A stretch of DNA of 64,000 nucleotides, taken from positions 1 to 64,000 of the forward strand of contig CAZYVU010000010.1 of the NCBI GenBank assembly GCA_964651435.1, in the 5' to 3' direction. The number at the start of each line of letters is the position of its first letter. Positions within the stretch are counted from its first letter, which is position 1. The notes below the pieces were generated by a model that was given only the letters and a program-made list of their open reading frames with translations, did no database searches and was not told where the DNA came from. The translations under genes and the position numbers were made by a program. Of this stretch, positions 51,586 to 60,946 are shown piece by piece. The DNA comes from CAZYVU01 sp964651435. Its GTDB lineage: Bacteria > Desulfobacterota > Syntrophorhabdia > Syntrophorhabdales > CAYQXL01.

Positions 51586-52886
51586 ACGTAAGGTACGGCC
51601 TCGATGACCGCCCCCCGCTCAAACAGCTTATCGCCTTCGGTATCCAGTGGTTTGCCGTTTCCGTTCCCGCGCTTGTCATTATCGGCAAGATCGTGGCGGA
51701 CGTCCACTCAGCCGATGACGCCGCTCAGGTGCTTTACCTGCAGAAGATGACGTTTATTATCGGCTTTACCCTTTTTGGCCAGATCCTCTGGGGCCACCGC
51801 CTTCCACTTCTCGCCGGCCCTTCCACGGCCATTCTTATCGCCGTCCTGGCCTCCCGCCAATCGGGCACGGCGGCCATCTACGGATCGGTCCTGGCCGGCG
51901 GCCTCATACTTACCGGCATCGGCCTGACTGGGCTCTTCGGCAGGCTGCGGCGCCTCTTCACCCCCCGGGTCGTTGCCGTAGTCTTGCTTCTCATCGCATT
52001 CACCCTCATACCTACGGTGCTGCAGCTCATGATGGGGAGCGGTGCGTCGAGCAGGCCCCTGTCAAACCTCCTCTTTTCTCTTGCCCTCCTGCTCTCCATG
52101 GCCATAGCATACCAATTCCTCAGGGGCACCTTAAGGCTCACGCTCATCATCTGGACCATGGTCGCCGGTTCGGTCTCCCATCACCTCCTCCTCGCAGGCA
52201 CGCCGCCCCAGGGCGCCCTTGACAGCCCTGCGGTCTTTTCGTTTTTTTTCTCGGGCCTTACCACATCCCCCGCCTTCGAGTCGGGCGTACTCCTTTCCTT
52301 TCTTTTCTCCTTCCTGGCCCTCATCGTCAACGACTTCGGCTCCATCCAGTCGCTCAACGAGATCCTCAGACCGCAAGGTGCGGCGAGAAGGATAGACCGC
52401 GGCATAACGGCAACGGGGCTTGCCAATGTGGCTGCCGGATTTTTGGGGGTCCTGGGGCCTGTCAACTTCTCCCTCTCCCCGGGCATCATCATGGCTACCC
52501 GGTGCGCCTCACGATTCACCCTTCTGCCGGCCGCAGCGCTTCTCTGCGTGATCTCCTTCTCGCCCGCCCTCATCGGCGTCATGGGCGCCATTCCCGCATC
52601 CGTCATCGGCGCCGTCCTCGCCTACATCCTGTCGTCCCAGATCGCAGCCGGCCTCGGCGTGCTTATGCAGCAACAGATCCCTCTCGACTTCGAGGGAGGC
52701 CTCGTTGTGGGCATCCCCGTGCTCGTGTCGATTCTCATAGCCTTTCTCCCTGGGGCGATTCTCGGCGATGTGCCTCCATTCCTCAAGCCTTTGCTGGGAA
52801 ACGGATTTGCGGCAGGCCTTCTGGTCTGTCTCGTCCTGGAGCACGTCGTTTTCCGCCGCCGGAGAGAGGTCCCTCCAACGTCATAA
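51582..52886 (+). CDS. NCS2-family nucleobase permease
   Basis: 434 residues with about 12 to 14 membrane segments. LPLLAGPSTAILIAVLAS near residue 75 and VNDFGSIQSLNEILRPQG near 250 are the uracil/xanthine permease signatures, and GLANVAAGFLGVLGPVNFSL precedes the second substrate loop. It imports a purine or pyrimidine with protons. A purine would fit the molybdenum hydroxylase at 35-39 kb, but that is speculation. Confidence 0.88.
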   Translation: MNVRYGLDDRPPLKQLIAFGIQWFAVSVPALVIIGKIVADVHSADDAAQVLYLQKMTFIIGFTLFGQILWGHRLPLLAGPSTAILIAVLASRQSGTAAIYGSVLAGGLILTGIGLTGLFGRLRRLFTPRVVAVVLLLIAFTLIPTVLQLMMGSGASSRPLSNLLFSLALLLSMAIAYQFLRGTLRLTLIIWTMVAGSVSHHLLLAGTPPQGALDSPAVFSFFFSGLTTSPAFESGVLLSFLFSFLALIVNDFGSIQSLNEILRPQGAARRIDRGITATGLANVAAGFLGVLGPVNFSLSPGIIMATRCASRFTLLPAAALLCVISFSPALIGVMGAIPASVIGAVLAYILSSQIAAGLGVLMQQQIPLDFEGGLVVGIPVLVSILIAFLPGAILGDVPPFLKPLLGNGFAAGLLVCLVLEHVVFRRRREVPPTS

Positions 52887-52895
52887 CCCCCATTC

Positions 52896-52924
52896 TTGCG
52901 CTGCCATTTGCCTTCTGTTACAAT
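52896..52924 (+). promoter_or_regulatory. Sigma-70-like promoter for DUF5661 gene
   Basis: TTGCGC (52896-52901), 17 bases, TACAAT (52919-52924), about 38 bases before the ATG at 52962. Confidence 0.5.
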
Positions 52925-52961
52925 TGATAGGCAGTTCAATACGTTACTACGAGGGGGAATA

Positions 52962-53399
52962 ATGAAGCTTCCGGAGTACATCACACAAGAAGAAGTGAAG
53001 AGGGTCTGCAAGGAGATCAAGGTCCGCGACTGGACAACCCTCAAAGAACCGAAGACGACACCAAAGGAGGCAAAAACCATCCTCGACCTCGTCAATACGG
53101 AGAAGATGCCCATCGACGTCAGTGAATTCCGGGCGGGCCTCGACGTGGAGCTCGAACACGGGACCCGCTTTAAGGATGCCAACGTGACGAACAACCACCC
53201 CATCATCACGGGCATGATCGTCCTCGCGCACCTGAAGGAATCTCTCGATTACTACAAGCTCCTCGATGTAGCCGAGCTGGAGGGCGACCTTCTGAAGGCC
53301 GTCGCCAAGGGCGACATGAAGAAGACAAAGGAGAAATACAAAAAACTCGCCGCGGCGAGGATCGTCCTTGCCAAGGCGGAGGCGGCACAGGTCAAATAG
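52962..53399 (+). CDS. DUF5661-like protein
   Basis: 145 residues from ATG 52962, with GAGGGGG before it. FRAGLDVELEHGTRF and VTNNHPIITGMIVLAHLKES match the DUF5661 family, helical cytoplasmic proteins often 120-150 residues long. The C-terminal 30 residues are lysine/alanine-rich helix. Function unknown. It stands between two membrane transport genes but has its own promoter. Confidence 0.75.
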   Translation: MKLPEYITQEEVKRVCKEIKVRDWTTLKEPKTTPKEAKTILDLVNTEKMPIDVSEFRAGLDVELEHGTRFKDANVTNNHPIITGMIVLAHLKESLDYYKLLDVAELEGDLLKAVAKGDMKKTKEKYKKLAAARIVLAKAEAAQVK

Positions 53400-53528
53400 G
53401 AGAAATTTGATCCGGGGCATCCATGTCTTTCGTAAGAAAACAGATGATATTCTCACCCTGATAGGCTATATTTATGACCGGGGAAGCTTCTGGAGGTGAT
53501 TACAAATCATCACAAGGAGGCTTTACCT

Positions 53529-54086
53529 ATGGAAGAGAAGCTCGCAAACCCGGCACCGCTCGGCCTCATGGGATTCGGCATGACAACGGTGCTCCTCAAC
53601 ATCCACAATGCCGGCTTTTTCCCCATCGGGTCCATGATCCTCGCCATGGGCTTGTGCTACGGGGGGCTGGCCCAGATCATTGCCGGCATCATGGAGTTCA
53701 AGAAGGGCAACACCTTCGGATTTACCGCTTTTACGTCATACGGCCTCTTCTGGTGGACCCTCGTGTTTATCCTCGTTTTCAAGGCCCTTCCCGGCAATCC
53801 CGAACCTTTTATGGGCTGGTATCTCTTCATGTGGGGACTCTTCACCTTCTTCATGTGGTTCGGCACCTTCGGCAAGAACAGGCTCATCCAGTTCGTATTT
53901 CTGAGTCTCACCATCCTCTTCTGGCTCCTGGCCATTCGCGATTGGACGGGAAGTCACACCGTCGGCACCATAGCGGGCTGGGAAGGCATCATCTGCGGCC
54001 TTTCGGCGGTCTACCTCGCCATGGCTGAGGTGCTCAACGAGGCAAAGGGTCGGACCGTTCTGCCAATCGGGGACCTGGGCAAGTAA
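53529..54086 (+). CDS. satP: Acetate/succinate transporter, SatP (GPR1/FUN34/YaaH) family
   Basis: 185 residues from ATG 53529, 8 bases after AAGGAGG. The family signature NPAPLGLMGFGMTTVLLNIH begins at residue 6. Six membrane segments follow, with the FGFTAFTSYGLFWWTLVFIL block. It moves acetate with protons across the inner membrane. Common in syntrophic and acetate-handling anaerobes. Confidence 0.93.
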   Translation: MEEKLANPAPLGLMGFGMTTVLLNIHNAGFFPIGSMILAMGLCYGGLAQIIAGIMEFKKGNTFGFTAFTSYGLFWWTLVFILVFKALPGNPEPFMGWYLFMWGLFTFFMWFGTFGKNRLIQFVFLSLTILFWLLAIRDWTGSHTVGTIAGWEGIICGLSAVYLAMAEVLNEAKGRTVLPIGDLGK

Positions 54087-54176
54087 GTTCGGAGTGGGGA
54101 GTTCGGAGTGAAAGGCAGAAGCGGGGAAACGGCGAGAAGAGTTCGGAGTTCGGAGACCGCAGCAAGTGAGTTCGGG
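54086..54176 (+). repeat. AGTTCGGAG minisatellite-like stretch
   Basis: AGTTCGGAG or close variants occur five to six times at 54086-54174 without strict phasing. A short relative is at 16950-16985. Nothing else is recognised in 54087-54258. Confidence 0.55.
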
Positions 54177-54258
54177 TGCTAAAGAGCGTTCTCTTGCTCT
54201 GCGCTCCTAAAATTCAACGCTCTTGAAGGCCGTCAGACCGCTCGTCGAGTCCCGCAGT

Positions 54259-55011
54259 CTACCGCCGGTTTACGCTCCGGAGGAGTGCCTCCTGTGCCTT
54301 GGGTGAAAGACCAAGGCCAGGCAGGTCCTTCCGCAGGGATTCGACAGTACCGAAGCCCCCCACGTATCCGTTGACCCGCGTAACGGCCGGGGAAGCAATA
54401 AAATCCTTAAGGTCCGGATACCTGGCATAGTATTCCTTCGCGATCTCCGGCCGGCCTCGCAGGTAATACTTCTGGTGGTAGTCCTCGGCAAGATAGAACT
54501 TGCGAAAGGGTACGACCTCCGTTTGGGCCTTGTGGCCCACTTTCTTTTCAAGCTGTCCCAAAAAGGCCGCGGCGGCCTTCTGCTGCTCGGCGCTGTGGTA
54601 AAAGATGACAGAGGCATACTGACGTGACCACGACCGGCTGAAGGGTTCGTGGCTGTCGGCAAAAACCTTAAGAAGCCCTTCATAGGTCACCCTTGCCGGG
54701 TCAAAGTCTATCTGAATCGTCTCGGAATGGTCACCCAAACTTCGGTAGGTTGGATTTTCTTTGGTCCCGCCGCTGTAGCCGACACGCGTCCTCACCACTC
54801 CATCGATAAGCCCGAACCGGGCATCGGGACCCCAAAATCACCCAAGGGCAAAGGTGGCTGTTTCAAGCGCCTTCTTTTCGCCGGCCCGGCTGTGGTCGAC
54901 CACTCCTGGGAGCATAAGCATGCAGATGGCCGTGAGTCCAACAAGGGATAGGTGGGCCAAGAGGCTGCCCGGGGACTTTACCCTGATACGCAATCTGCTT
55001 TTCATGCTCAC
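54259..55011 (-). CDS. msrA: Methionine sulfoxide reductase A, probable selenoprotein (in-frame TGA = Sec58)
   Basis: Reads as one 250-residue protein from GTG 55011 (AAAAGGA 8 bases upstream) if TGA at 54840-54838 is selenocysteine. The TGA is where MsrA has its catalytic Cys: LETATFALG, Sec, then FWGPDARFG instead of GCFWG. The rest is normal MsrA: VVRTRVGYSGG, NPTYRSLGDHSETIQIDFDP, and YHQKYYLRGRP near the end. A signal sequence (LLAHLSLVGLTAICMLMLPG) precedes, so the enzyme is exported. No cysteine lies after the Sec, so no resolving Cys is available. A hairpin at the expected SECIS position supports recoding. It reduces methionine-S-sulfoxide. Without Sec it would be two useless pieces. 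Confidence 0.85.
54799..54829 (-). promoter_or_regulatory. SECIS-like hairpin of msrA
   Basis: On the minus strand, 20 bases lie between the TGA and the apical loop GTT. The stem is GCCCG/CGGGC, extended by CGAT/ATCG after a TT bulge and by TCC/GGA after an AT bulge. Distance and a G-U in the loop match bacterial SECIS rules. Confidence 0.7.
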
Positions 55012-55153
55012 AATATAAGTCCTTTTGGCCGTTTCGCAAGGGATGGTTGCGATGGACTCCGGTGAAGGGGCGCTTGCCGGCTCCAGCATTGATACGGAGG
55101 GAAATCGCAAAGGCAAAGAAGGGCGCGTCGTTCGTAAGGGAATTGGGGCGGAG

Positions 55154-55186
55154 AAAAAGCCGGCCCGGCATTATCCGGGCCGGCTT
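55154..55186 (-). terminator. Rho-independent terminator of the cold-shock gene
   Basis: AAGCCGGCCCGG and its exact reverse complement flank a 6-base loop (12-bp stem), followed on the minus strand by a T run. It lies 10 bases after the stop of the gene at 55196. Confidence 0.88.
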
Positions 55187-55195
55187 CGAGATGGC

Positions 55196-55396
55196 TTACC
55201 TTTTTACTACGTTTGCTGCTGCAGGACCCTTCGGTCCGCTGACAACGTCAAAAGTCACCGCATCCCCTTCTGATAAGGATCTGAAACCACTGCCCTGAAT
55301 GACCGTATGATGAACAAAAACATCGGAGCCATCGTCTGTGGTAATAAATCCAAATCCTTTTGCATCATTAAACCACTTCACTGTACCTCTTGCCAT
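55196..55396 (-). CDS. Cold-shock domain protein (CspA family)
   Basis: 66 residues. RNP1 is KGFGFI and RNP2 is VFVHH, with the opening MARGTVKWFNDAKGFGF. It binds single-stranded RNA and DNA as a chaperone. AGAGGTGCCAAT precedes the ATG. It has its own promoter, a leader of about 108 bases and a strong terminator, so it is monocistronic. Long leaders are typical of csp genes and may be thermosensing. Confidence 0.97.
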   Translation of the reverse strand: MARGTVKWFNDAKGFGFITTDDGSDVFVHHTVIQGSGFRSLSEGDAVTFDVVSGPKGPAAANVVKR

Positions 55397-55511
55397 ATTG
55401 GCACCTCTTTGTTTGAATTTGAAGGATACGGAGTCTAAGTTAAGAAGAAACGAGAAACAAGAAAATTTCTGCGGTTGCTACTAACCGATACTTCCGGCTG
55501 CTTCGACCATT

Positions 55512-55540
55512 ATTATCGCACAGACCGGCGAGAATTACAA
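55512..55540 (-). promoter_or_regulatory. Sigma-70-like promoter of the cold-shock gene
   Basis: TTGTAA (55540-55535), 17 bases, GATAAT (55517-55512). The start of transcription near 55505 gives the long leader expected of a csp gene. Confidence 0.6.
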
Positions 55541-55561
55541 GAGCCGTTAAAAAAAGCCACG

Positions 55562-57310
55562 CTATGAATCCTGCTTTGCCCTCTTTTGCCGGTACATCAT
55601 CTTGTCGGCACGGCCAAGAATCTCGTCGAGGGTCAAAGGTGCATCGGGGTTGTAGCGGGCCGCACCCATGCTCGCCGAGAGGGCATATCGTCTGGTCCTG
55701 AAACGGTTAAATTCCTGAACGGCTGAAGACCATCGCCCGGCAATGACCTCTCGGGTCTCCTGAGAGGCGTCGATGACAAGGACGGCAAACTCGTCTCCCC
55801 CCATGCGGGCAAGAATATCGGACTCGCGAAACGTCTTCCTTAAAATGTCGGCCATGTCTACAAGGGCCATGTCGCCCTCGTGGTGCCCCAGCGTGTCGTT
55901 TATCCATTTCATGTTGTCCAGATCAAAAAAGAAAAGCTCCATGGCCCTGCCCGTTCTTTCGGCCAGCTTCATCTGTCTCTGAGCAAGGGCAAAGAACCCC
56001 CGTCGATTGTAGAGCCCTGTCAACTCGTCCATAACGGACATGGTGCGAAGCCTCTCCTCCAGCCTTTTTCGATCCGTCACGTCCCTGAGGTGAGCGAGAG
56101 AAACCCGTTGTCCATGATAGGCAATGCCGGCCACGGAGGTTTCTACGGTAAGAACCGAACCATCCTTGCGGACGCCTTTGAATTCGTACCGGGGAGGCAC
56201 AGGCTCGCACCGTTGCCGCCTGCGGTTGAGCTCCATGACTCTCTGGCGGTCGTCGGGATGAACGACCACAAAGGGGTCTTGGCCCACAACGTCCTCGGGC
56301 TTGTCATACCCGAACATCTCAAGGAACTTTTGGTTCACATAGATGTGCTGGTCTCCCGAAACAAGTGCTATGCCGTCATTTGAGTGCTCGATCGCCATTC
56401 TGCAACGCTCTTCCGATTCCAGCAGCTTCTCCTCCGTCTCCTTTCGTTCCGTGATATTCTCGTGGGTGCCCTCGTAGTAGAGCAGGCTCCCTCTCCCGTC
56501 CCGAACGACCCGCGCGTTGACGGAGACCCAGACGGCCCCGCCATCCTTCTTCCGTATCTGGTGCTCAAAGTTTCGCACCGATCCCTGTTCGGCCAGCAGT
56601 TTCTTGAAGAGTTTCCTCTTCCCCGGATCGACATAGTGCTGCGTGGCGATGTCGGTAATGCTTTCCATCATCTCCCTGGCCGAATCATACCCGCACATCT
56701 TGACGAAGGCAGGGTTGACGCTTAGGAAACGCCCCTCCGGGGTGCTCTGGAAAATGCCTTCAACGGCGTTCTCAAAAATGCTCCGGTACTTCTCCTCGCT
56801 TTTTTTTAGGGCTTCCTCCGCCGCCCTCTTTCTGGTCACATCACGCCACACGACATGGGTCAACGTCCTGCCACGAAAGGGAATTAACGTCAGGGCCACC
56901 TCCACCAACAGGTCCTGGTCTTCCGCTGTCCGGTGAAGCCACTCGAAATGGCTGCCGCCATCCCTCTGGGCCACAGACAGCAGACCCTTCTCCTTCTCCG
57001 AAGAGCTTTGGCCGTCGGGCTGGAACTCAGGAGACAGCTCCGATGGGCGCCTCCCTATGACCTGGCCCTTTGTCGAAAGACCTAAAACCCGCACCGCAGC
57101 CTCGTTGGCATCAATAAAATTGTCACCGTCGATAAGAAGGACGGGGTCAGCCGATTTTTCAAAGATGAGATGAAACTTGTTCTCACTTTCCTCAAGCTGC
57201 TTTTCCACGCCTGCGAATCGGAGGAGGTCCGCTTCCAGCTCGGAAACGCGTTTCCGAAGCGCGTTAAGTTCCTGCTGAAGAGCAGTCATTCGGGGGTTTG
57301 GGTTTTTCAT
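55562..57310 (-). CDS. PAS-domain diguanylate cyclase
   Basis: 582 residues. An N-terminal coiled coil (residues 5-45) is followed by three PAS domains at about 45-165, 170-295 and 300-415 (ENKFHLIFEKSADPVLLIDG, EEKYRSIFENAVEGIFQSTP, EERCRMAIEHSNDGIALVSG). The GGDEF domain has VMDELTGLYNRRGF and RMGGDEFAVL with the RESD inhibitory I-site five residues before it, so it should make cyclic di-GMP under product control. No membrane segment, thus cytoplasmic. Signal unknown. Confidence 0.93.
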   Translation of the reverse strand: MKNPNPRMTALQQELNALRKRVSELEADLLRFAGVEKQLEESENKFHLIFEKSADPVLLIDGDNFIDANEAAVRVLGLSTKGQVIGRRPSELSPEFQPDGQSSSEKEKGLLSVAQRDGGSHFEWLHRTAEDQDLLVEVALTLIPFRGRTLTHVVWRDVTRKRAAEEALKKSEEKYRSIFENAVEGIFQSTPEGRFLSVNPAFVKMCGYDSAREMMESITDIATQHYVDPGKRKLFKKLLAEQGSVRNFEHQIRKKDGGAVWVSVNARVVRDGRGSLLYYEGTHENITERKETEEKLLESEERCRMAIEHSNDGIALVSGDQHIYVNQKFLEMFGYDKPEDVVGQDPFVVVHPDDRQRVMELNRRRQRCEPVPPRYEFKGVRKDGSVLTVETSVAGIAYHGQRVSLAHLRDVTDRKRLEERLRTMSVMDELTGLYNRRGFFALAQRQMKLAERTGRAMELFFFDLDNMKWINDTLGHHEGDMALVDMADILRKTFRESDILARMGGDEFAVLVIDASQETREVIAGRWSSAVQEFNRFRTRRYALSASMGAARYNPDAPLTLDEILGRADKMMYRQKRAKQDS

Positions 57311-57471
57311 TCGCTATGCCTGACGGCAGGCCTGTCCTTGCAGGTAGGGGCCGATTCATTATACCATGTGCAGGCCGCCCTTCCAACCCTATTGCCGAAG
57401 CGGCCTGCCTGTCGGCGCGGGGAGATCGTTGCCGGAGAGCGGCCCTCGGAGGAGAGGTGCAGGGTCTTTTC

Positions 57472-57480
57472 TGATATAAT
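57472..57480 (+). promoter_or_regulatory. Extended -10 promoter
   Basis: TGATATAAT, an extended -10 with a perfect TATAAT, 49 bases before the tautomerase gene. No -35 is seen. Confidence 0.5.
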
Positions 57481-57528
57481 CTGTAACAGGCCGGGTGGTG
57501 CCACAGCCGCGACAACAAAGGAGGGGAC

Positions 57529-57729
57529 ATGCCGTACGTTAACATCAGGATCACGAAGGATGGAGCAACAGCGGAACAGAAGGCAAGGCTGATCGCCGGG
57601 ACGACCCAGCTCCTCGTCGATGTGTTGGGGAAAAACCCCCAGACCACTTTCGTCGTCATCGACGAAGTGGATACGGACAACTGGGGCATCGGGGGCGAAA
57701 GCGTGACGGTAAGGCGCAGACGGGGCTGA
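57529..57729 (+). CDS. 4-oxalocrotonate tautomerase-family protein
   Basis: 66 residues beginning MPYVNIRITKDG. Pro2, exposed after Met removal, is the catalytic base, and an Arg follows at the position expected in the family. It interconverts keto and enol forms of small acids, often in aromatic degradation. AAAGGAGGGG stands before the ATG. The helicase gene starts 22 bases downstream. Confidence 0.9.
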   Translation: MPYVNIRITKDGATAEQKARLIAGTTQLLVDVLGKNPQTTFVVIDEVDTDNWGIGGESVTVRRRRG

Positions 57730-57751
57730 TGGGAGCCCACTCAGGTTTCCA

Positions 57752-59338
57752 GTGGCGTCCAAAAAGCAGAAGCGGCAACAGGCCTCGGCGCCTATTGCCC
57801 TGACCGAGGAACAAAGGGATATCATCAGGCGTATTGAGGAGACGACCCAGACATTCTTCATTACCGGCAGGGCGGGCACGGGAAAGTCGACCATCATCGA
57901 CCATTTCATGGGCCTGACGAAGAAGACCGCCGTCAAGCTGGCCCCGACGGGCGTGGCAGCCCTCAACATAGGCGGCCACACGATCCACAGCTTTTTTGGC
58001 TTTCCAACAAACCTGACGGAAGAGAAATTTCTGAAGCTGCGCAAGGACGAGGAAAAGTACCGGGCCCTCGACACGATCATCATCGATGAGATATCCATGG
58101 TCAGGGCCGACATGCTCGATTTTATCGACCGGTTCCTCGGCGAGGCGCGGCGAAAACCGAAGGCACCTTTTGGCGGCTGTCAGATGGTCTTCATCGGTGA
58201 CCTCTATCAGCTTCCCCCCGTCGTTGAGCAGAGGGAGCGCGGCTACTTTCGGGAGGCATACGGAAGCGAGTATTTTTTCAGCGCCCAGGTGGTGCAGAAG
58301 CATAAGTTCAGGATTGTTGAGCTCAACGACATCTTCCGCCAGAGAGACCTCCAGTTTATCCAAATCTTGAATGCAATCCGACACAACGACGTGGGCAATG
58401 AACATCTGGCAATCCTCAACAGCCGCTGCGACCCCGAGTTTGAGCCTCCGGAGGAGGAATTCTTCCTCACCCTTTGCACGCGCCGGGACCTCGCCGCGCA
58501 GATCAACACAAGCAAGCTCGAACGCCTAAGGGGACCGCTCTTCGTAAGTCACGCCGAGATCGTCGGGGACGTGGAGCCCGGCGACTTTCCGGCTGAGGCG
58601 GAGCTTAACCTGAAAAAGAATGCCCAGGTCATGTTCATCCGGAACGACCCGTACGGACGGTGGGTCAACGGCTCCATCGGTATCGTAACGGCCATCGACA
58701 CAGAAAACCAGTGTATTTACGTGGAGCTTTCGACGGGCGACGAGGTGGAGGTGGAAAGGGAGACATGGATTATCGAGCAGGTCGAGTACGACAAGCGACG
58801 CAAGCGTCTTCAGTCAGTCGCCGTGGGTCAGTTCATCCAGTTTCCCCTTTCCTTGTCGTGGGCCATCACGATCCATAAAAGCCAGGGAAAAACCTTTGAA
58901 AAGGTGATTGTCGACCTGGGAAAAGGCATCTTTGCAGGGGGGCAGCTCTATGTGGCGCTGAGCCGGTGTACGAGCCTCGACGGCCTCGTGCTCAGACAAA
59001 GAATCGAACCGAAACACATTCGGCTCGACCACACGGTATTGCGGTTTTTCTCCAACTACTACGTAGAGCTTGCCGAAACCATCATGACCTATGAAGCGAA
59101 GCGTCGCCTTCTTGAGGAATCGATACAAAGGCAGATTCCTATCGACATCCGGTACCTCAACGCCCGCAACATAGTAAGTACGCGGCGCATCCTCCCCCAC
59201 TCCCTGGAGGAAAAGGAGTACCGGGGAACGACCTTCGTGGGGCTAACGGCCTTCGACCACAAGAGAGGGGAGGTGAGGACCTTCCAGCCGAAGAGAATCC
59301 TTGAAATACTGAACATCCAGGATATCCTCACGGCCTAG
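57752..59338 (+). CDS. Pif1-like SF1B DNA helicase
   Basis: 528 residues from GTG 57752. Motif I GRAGTGKST (near 40), LAPTGVAALNIGGHTIHSFF, motif II IIIDEISMVRADML, motif III FIGDLYQLPPV, and late LSWAITIHKSQGKTFEKV with YVALSRCTSLDGLVL match Pif1/RecD2-type 5'-3' helicases. The C-terminal 80 residues are specific to the bacterial branch. Pif1 unwinds G-quadruplexes, notable given the G-rich blocks at 10.7-13 kb, though no link is shown. Confidence 0.9.
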   Translation: MASKKQKRQQASAPIALTEEQRDIIRRIEETTQTFFITGRAGTGKSTIIDHFMGLTKKTAVKLAPTGVAALNIGGHTIHSFFGFPTNLTEEKFLKLRKDEEKYRALDTIIIDEISMVRADMLDFIDRFLGEARRKPKAPFGGCQMVFIGDLYQLPPVVEQRERGYFREAYGSEYFFSAQVVQKHKFRIVELNDIFRQRDLQFIQILNAIRHNDVGNEHLAILNSRCDPEFEPPEEEFFLTLCTRRDLAAQINTSKLERLRGPLFVSHAEIVGDVEPGDFPAEAELNLKKNAQVMFIRNDPYGRWVNGSIGIVTAIDTENQCIYVELSTGDEVEVERETWIIEQVEYDKRRKRLQSVAVGQFIQFPLSLSWAITIHKSQGKTFEKVIVDLGKGIFAGGQLYVALSRCTSLDGLVLRQRIEPKHIRLDHTVLRFFSNYYVELAETIMTYEAKRRLLEESIQRQIPIDIRYLNARNIVSTRRILPHSLEEKEYRGTTFVGLTAFDHKRGEVRTFQPKRILEILNIQDILTA

Positions 59339-59393
59339 CCCTCCCATCCTCTCGCGAGGAGGATCCTACAAGAGGCGGGGGCCACCTCCAGCC

Positions 59394-60815
59394 TTACTGC
59401 TGCCTGGAGAATTCCAACCTGAGGTTCCCCGTTCCAATCACCCCCGTGTCGGCGTGTATCGTCGCCTTTCCCGTGATAATGACAGACATGACCTGCCCCG
59501 AAGCGTCCTTCTTCATCGTCCCCTTGGCCTCGAACATGGAGAAGCCGGGATAGTACCGGTCAGGCGGCAGAAGGATCGCTCCCGGGCCGCTTCCGTTCAC
59601 CATCACCTGCTCCGTTTTCATCTTCGGCATCTCCGTTCCAAGGTGGCTGAGGTTTTCAAGCATAAAATAGGTACCGTCGAGGGCATAGCAGGAAAGCGCC
59701 GTCGGCCGTCTATAGGTGGCCGTCATGTAACAGGTGCCCTGTATTGCCTTTGTCGTGGTCTTGAATTTGACGTTGCCGCTCTTGTCCTCCTCCAGGGACG
59801 TGACCCTAAGGGACGCCGAGAGGGGGGCCGTCCAGAGCGTACTCGTACTAATGAACCGGCCGGCGCCGCTGGGGTTCGCTCCGACGGGTACCGTGGCGGC
59901 CACATACTGGGCCTTCCAATCGACAACCGACACCGTGTTGTCGAGGGTGTTCATCGTGTAGAGATACCGGTCCGACCGGTCTACGTCGATGTTGTAAGGG
60001 TAGTCCCCCACAGGTATCGTGGCCACCACCGTGCCCGTCGCTGTCTTGATGACGGAAACGGTATCGGACAGGCTGTTTGTCACAAATGCATATGTGCCGG
60101 AACGGTTGAAGACAACCGAGGTGGGCCCCGATCCGACAGGGATCTTGGAGAACGAATAGGTGTAAGGATTGACAACTGCAACTGCCCCTTCGCCATAATC
60201 GCAGACGAAGACCGATGCCCCCGACGGATGGACGGCTACACCGGCAAGAGATGTGCCGACGGCAATGGTGGCTATGATCGACTTGTAACGAGTGTCAACG
60301 ATAGAAAGGCCATCGCCTCCTGAGACATAGACGTACCTATTTGACGGGTCAACGGCAATGTAGCTGCAAAGCCGGCCCATGGGAATAGTCGCCGTCACGG
60401 TCTGCGAGAAGAGGTCGAGAACCTGGACAGAATGGCTCGGCCCATCTATAACGTAGGCCGTCGTTTCCGTGCTGTTGACGGCAAGTGCCCCCGGTCCTCC
60501 CCCTCCCGTTGGAATGGTGGCCCACACCGCGTTGCTGACCGTGTCGATTACGGAGATGGTTTGGTCAGTGCGGTTCGTCACGTACACATTGTAACCGCCG
60601 GCGCCGACGGCGACTCCGCTGGGCTCACCGCCCACGGGGATCGTTGCGGTGACAACCCAGGCGTCCGTATCAACGACGGAAACGCTACTGCCGGCCCAAT
60701 TGACGACGTACGCAAAGTGCCCCGGTGGAGGTGTAAGTGCCGCTGCGGGCGACAGGGTGAGCAACGAAAGTATAAATGCTGCCGATACCGATGCCTTTAC
60801 AAGAAATCGATTCAT
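59394..60815 (-). CDS. Exported YVTN-type beta-propeller protein
   Basis: 473 residues from ATG 60815, with AAAGGGGG before it. Signal peptide to about residue 27 (SAAFILSLLTLSPAAA). Seven YVTN-like blades follow to residue 320 (SVSVVDTDAWVVTATIPVGG, TISVIDTVSNAVWATIPTGG, TVSVIKTATGTVVATIPVGD). The last 150 residues are a beta-rich domain without a known name. It is likely a surface or periplasmic protein, related to archaeal surface-layer and cell-wall propellers. Confidence 0.86.
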   Translation of the reverse strand: MNRFLVKASVSAAFILSLLTLSPAAALTPPPGHFAYVVNWAGSSVSVVDTDAWVVTATIPVGGEPSGVAVGAGGYNVYVTNRTDQTISVIDTVSNAVWATIPTGGGGPGALAVNSTETTAYVIDGPSHSVQVLDLFSQTVTATIPMGRLCSYIAVDPSNRYVYVSGGDGLSIVDTRYKSIIATIAVGTSLAGVAVHPSGASVFVCDYGEGAVAVVNPYTYSFSKIPVGSGPTSVVFNRSGTYAFVTNSLSDTVSVIKTATGTVVATIPVGDYPYNIDVDRSDRYLYTMNTLDNTVSVVDWKAQYVAATVPVGANPSGAGRFISTSTLWTAPLSASLRVTSLEEDKSGNVKFKTTTKAIQGTCYMTATYRRPTALSCYALDGTYFMLENLSHLGTEMPKMKTEQVMVNGSGPGAILLPPDRYYPGFSMFEAKGTMKKDASGQVMSVIITGKATIHADTGVIGTGNLRLEFSRQQ

Positions 60816-60946
60816 GGCGCAACCCCCTTTGTGTAATGTGCTCATTTCCTTAGTATGCACCACAAATCCGTTTTTGTGAAGACCATACACACGGTCATTT
60901 TACGGGCCTCCGTGTCTCCATCGGCAGCCCTGCCTTTTGAATTTAC

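Noticed and set aside
54182..54224. Terminator between satP and msrA
   Set aside because: AAGAGCGTT and AACGCTCTT are inverted over 9 bases, but the loop is 25 bases and no U-run follows.
54259..54798. Short MsrA without catalytic residue, starting at GTG 54798
   Set aside because: It lacks the active site, while the frame continues upstream through a TGA into a perfect MsrA N-terminus with signal peptide.
54838..55116. Independent 92-residue secreted protein
   Set aside because: Its C-terminus is the beginning of MsrA up to the TGA, so it is the N-terminal part of the selenoprotein.
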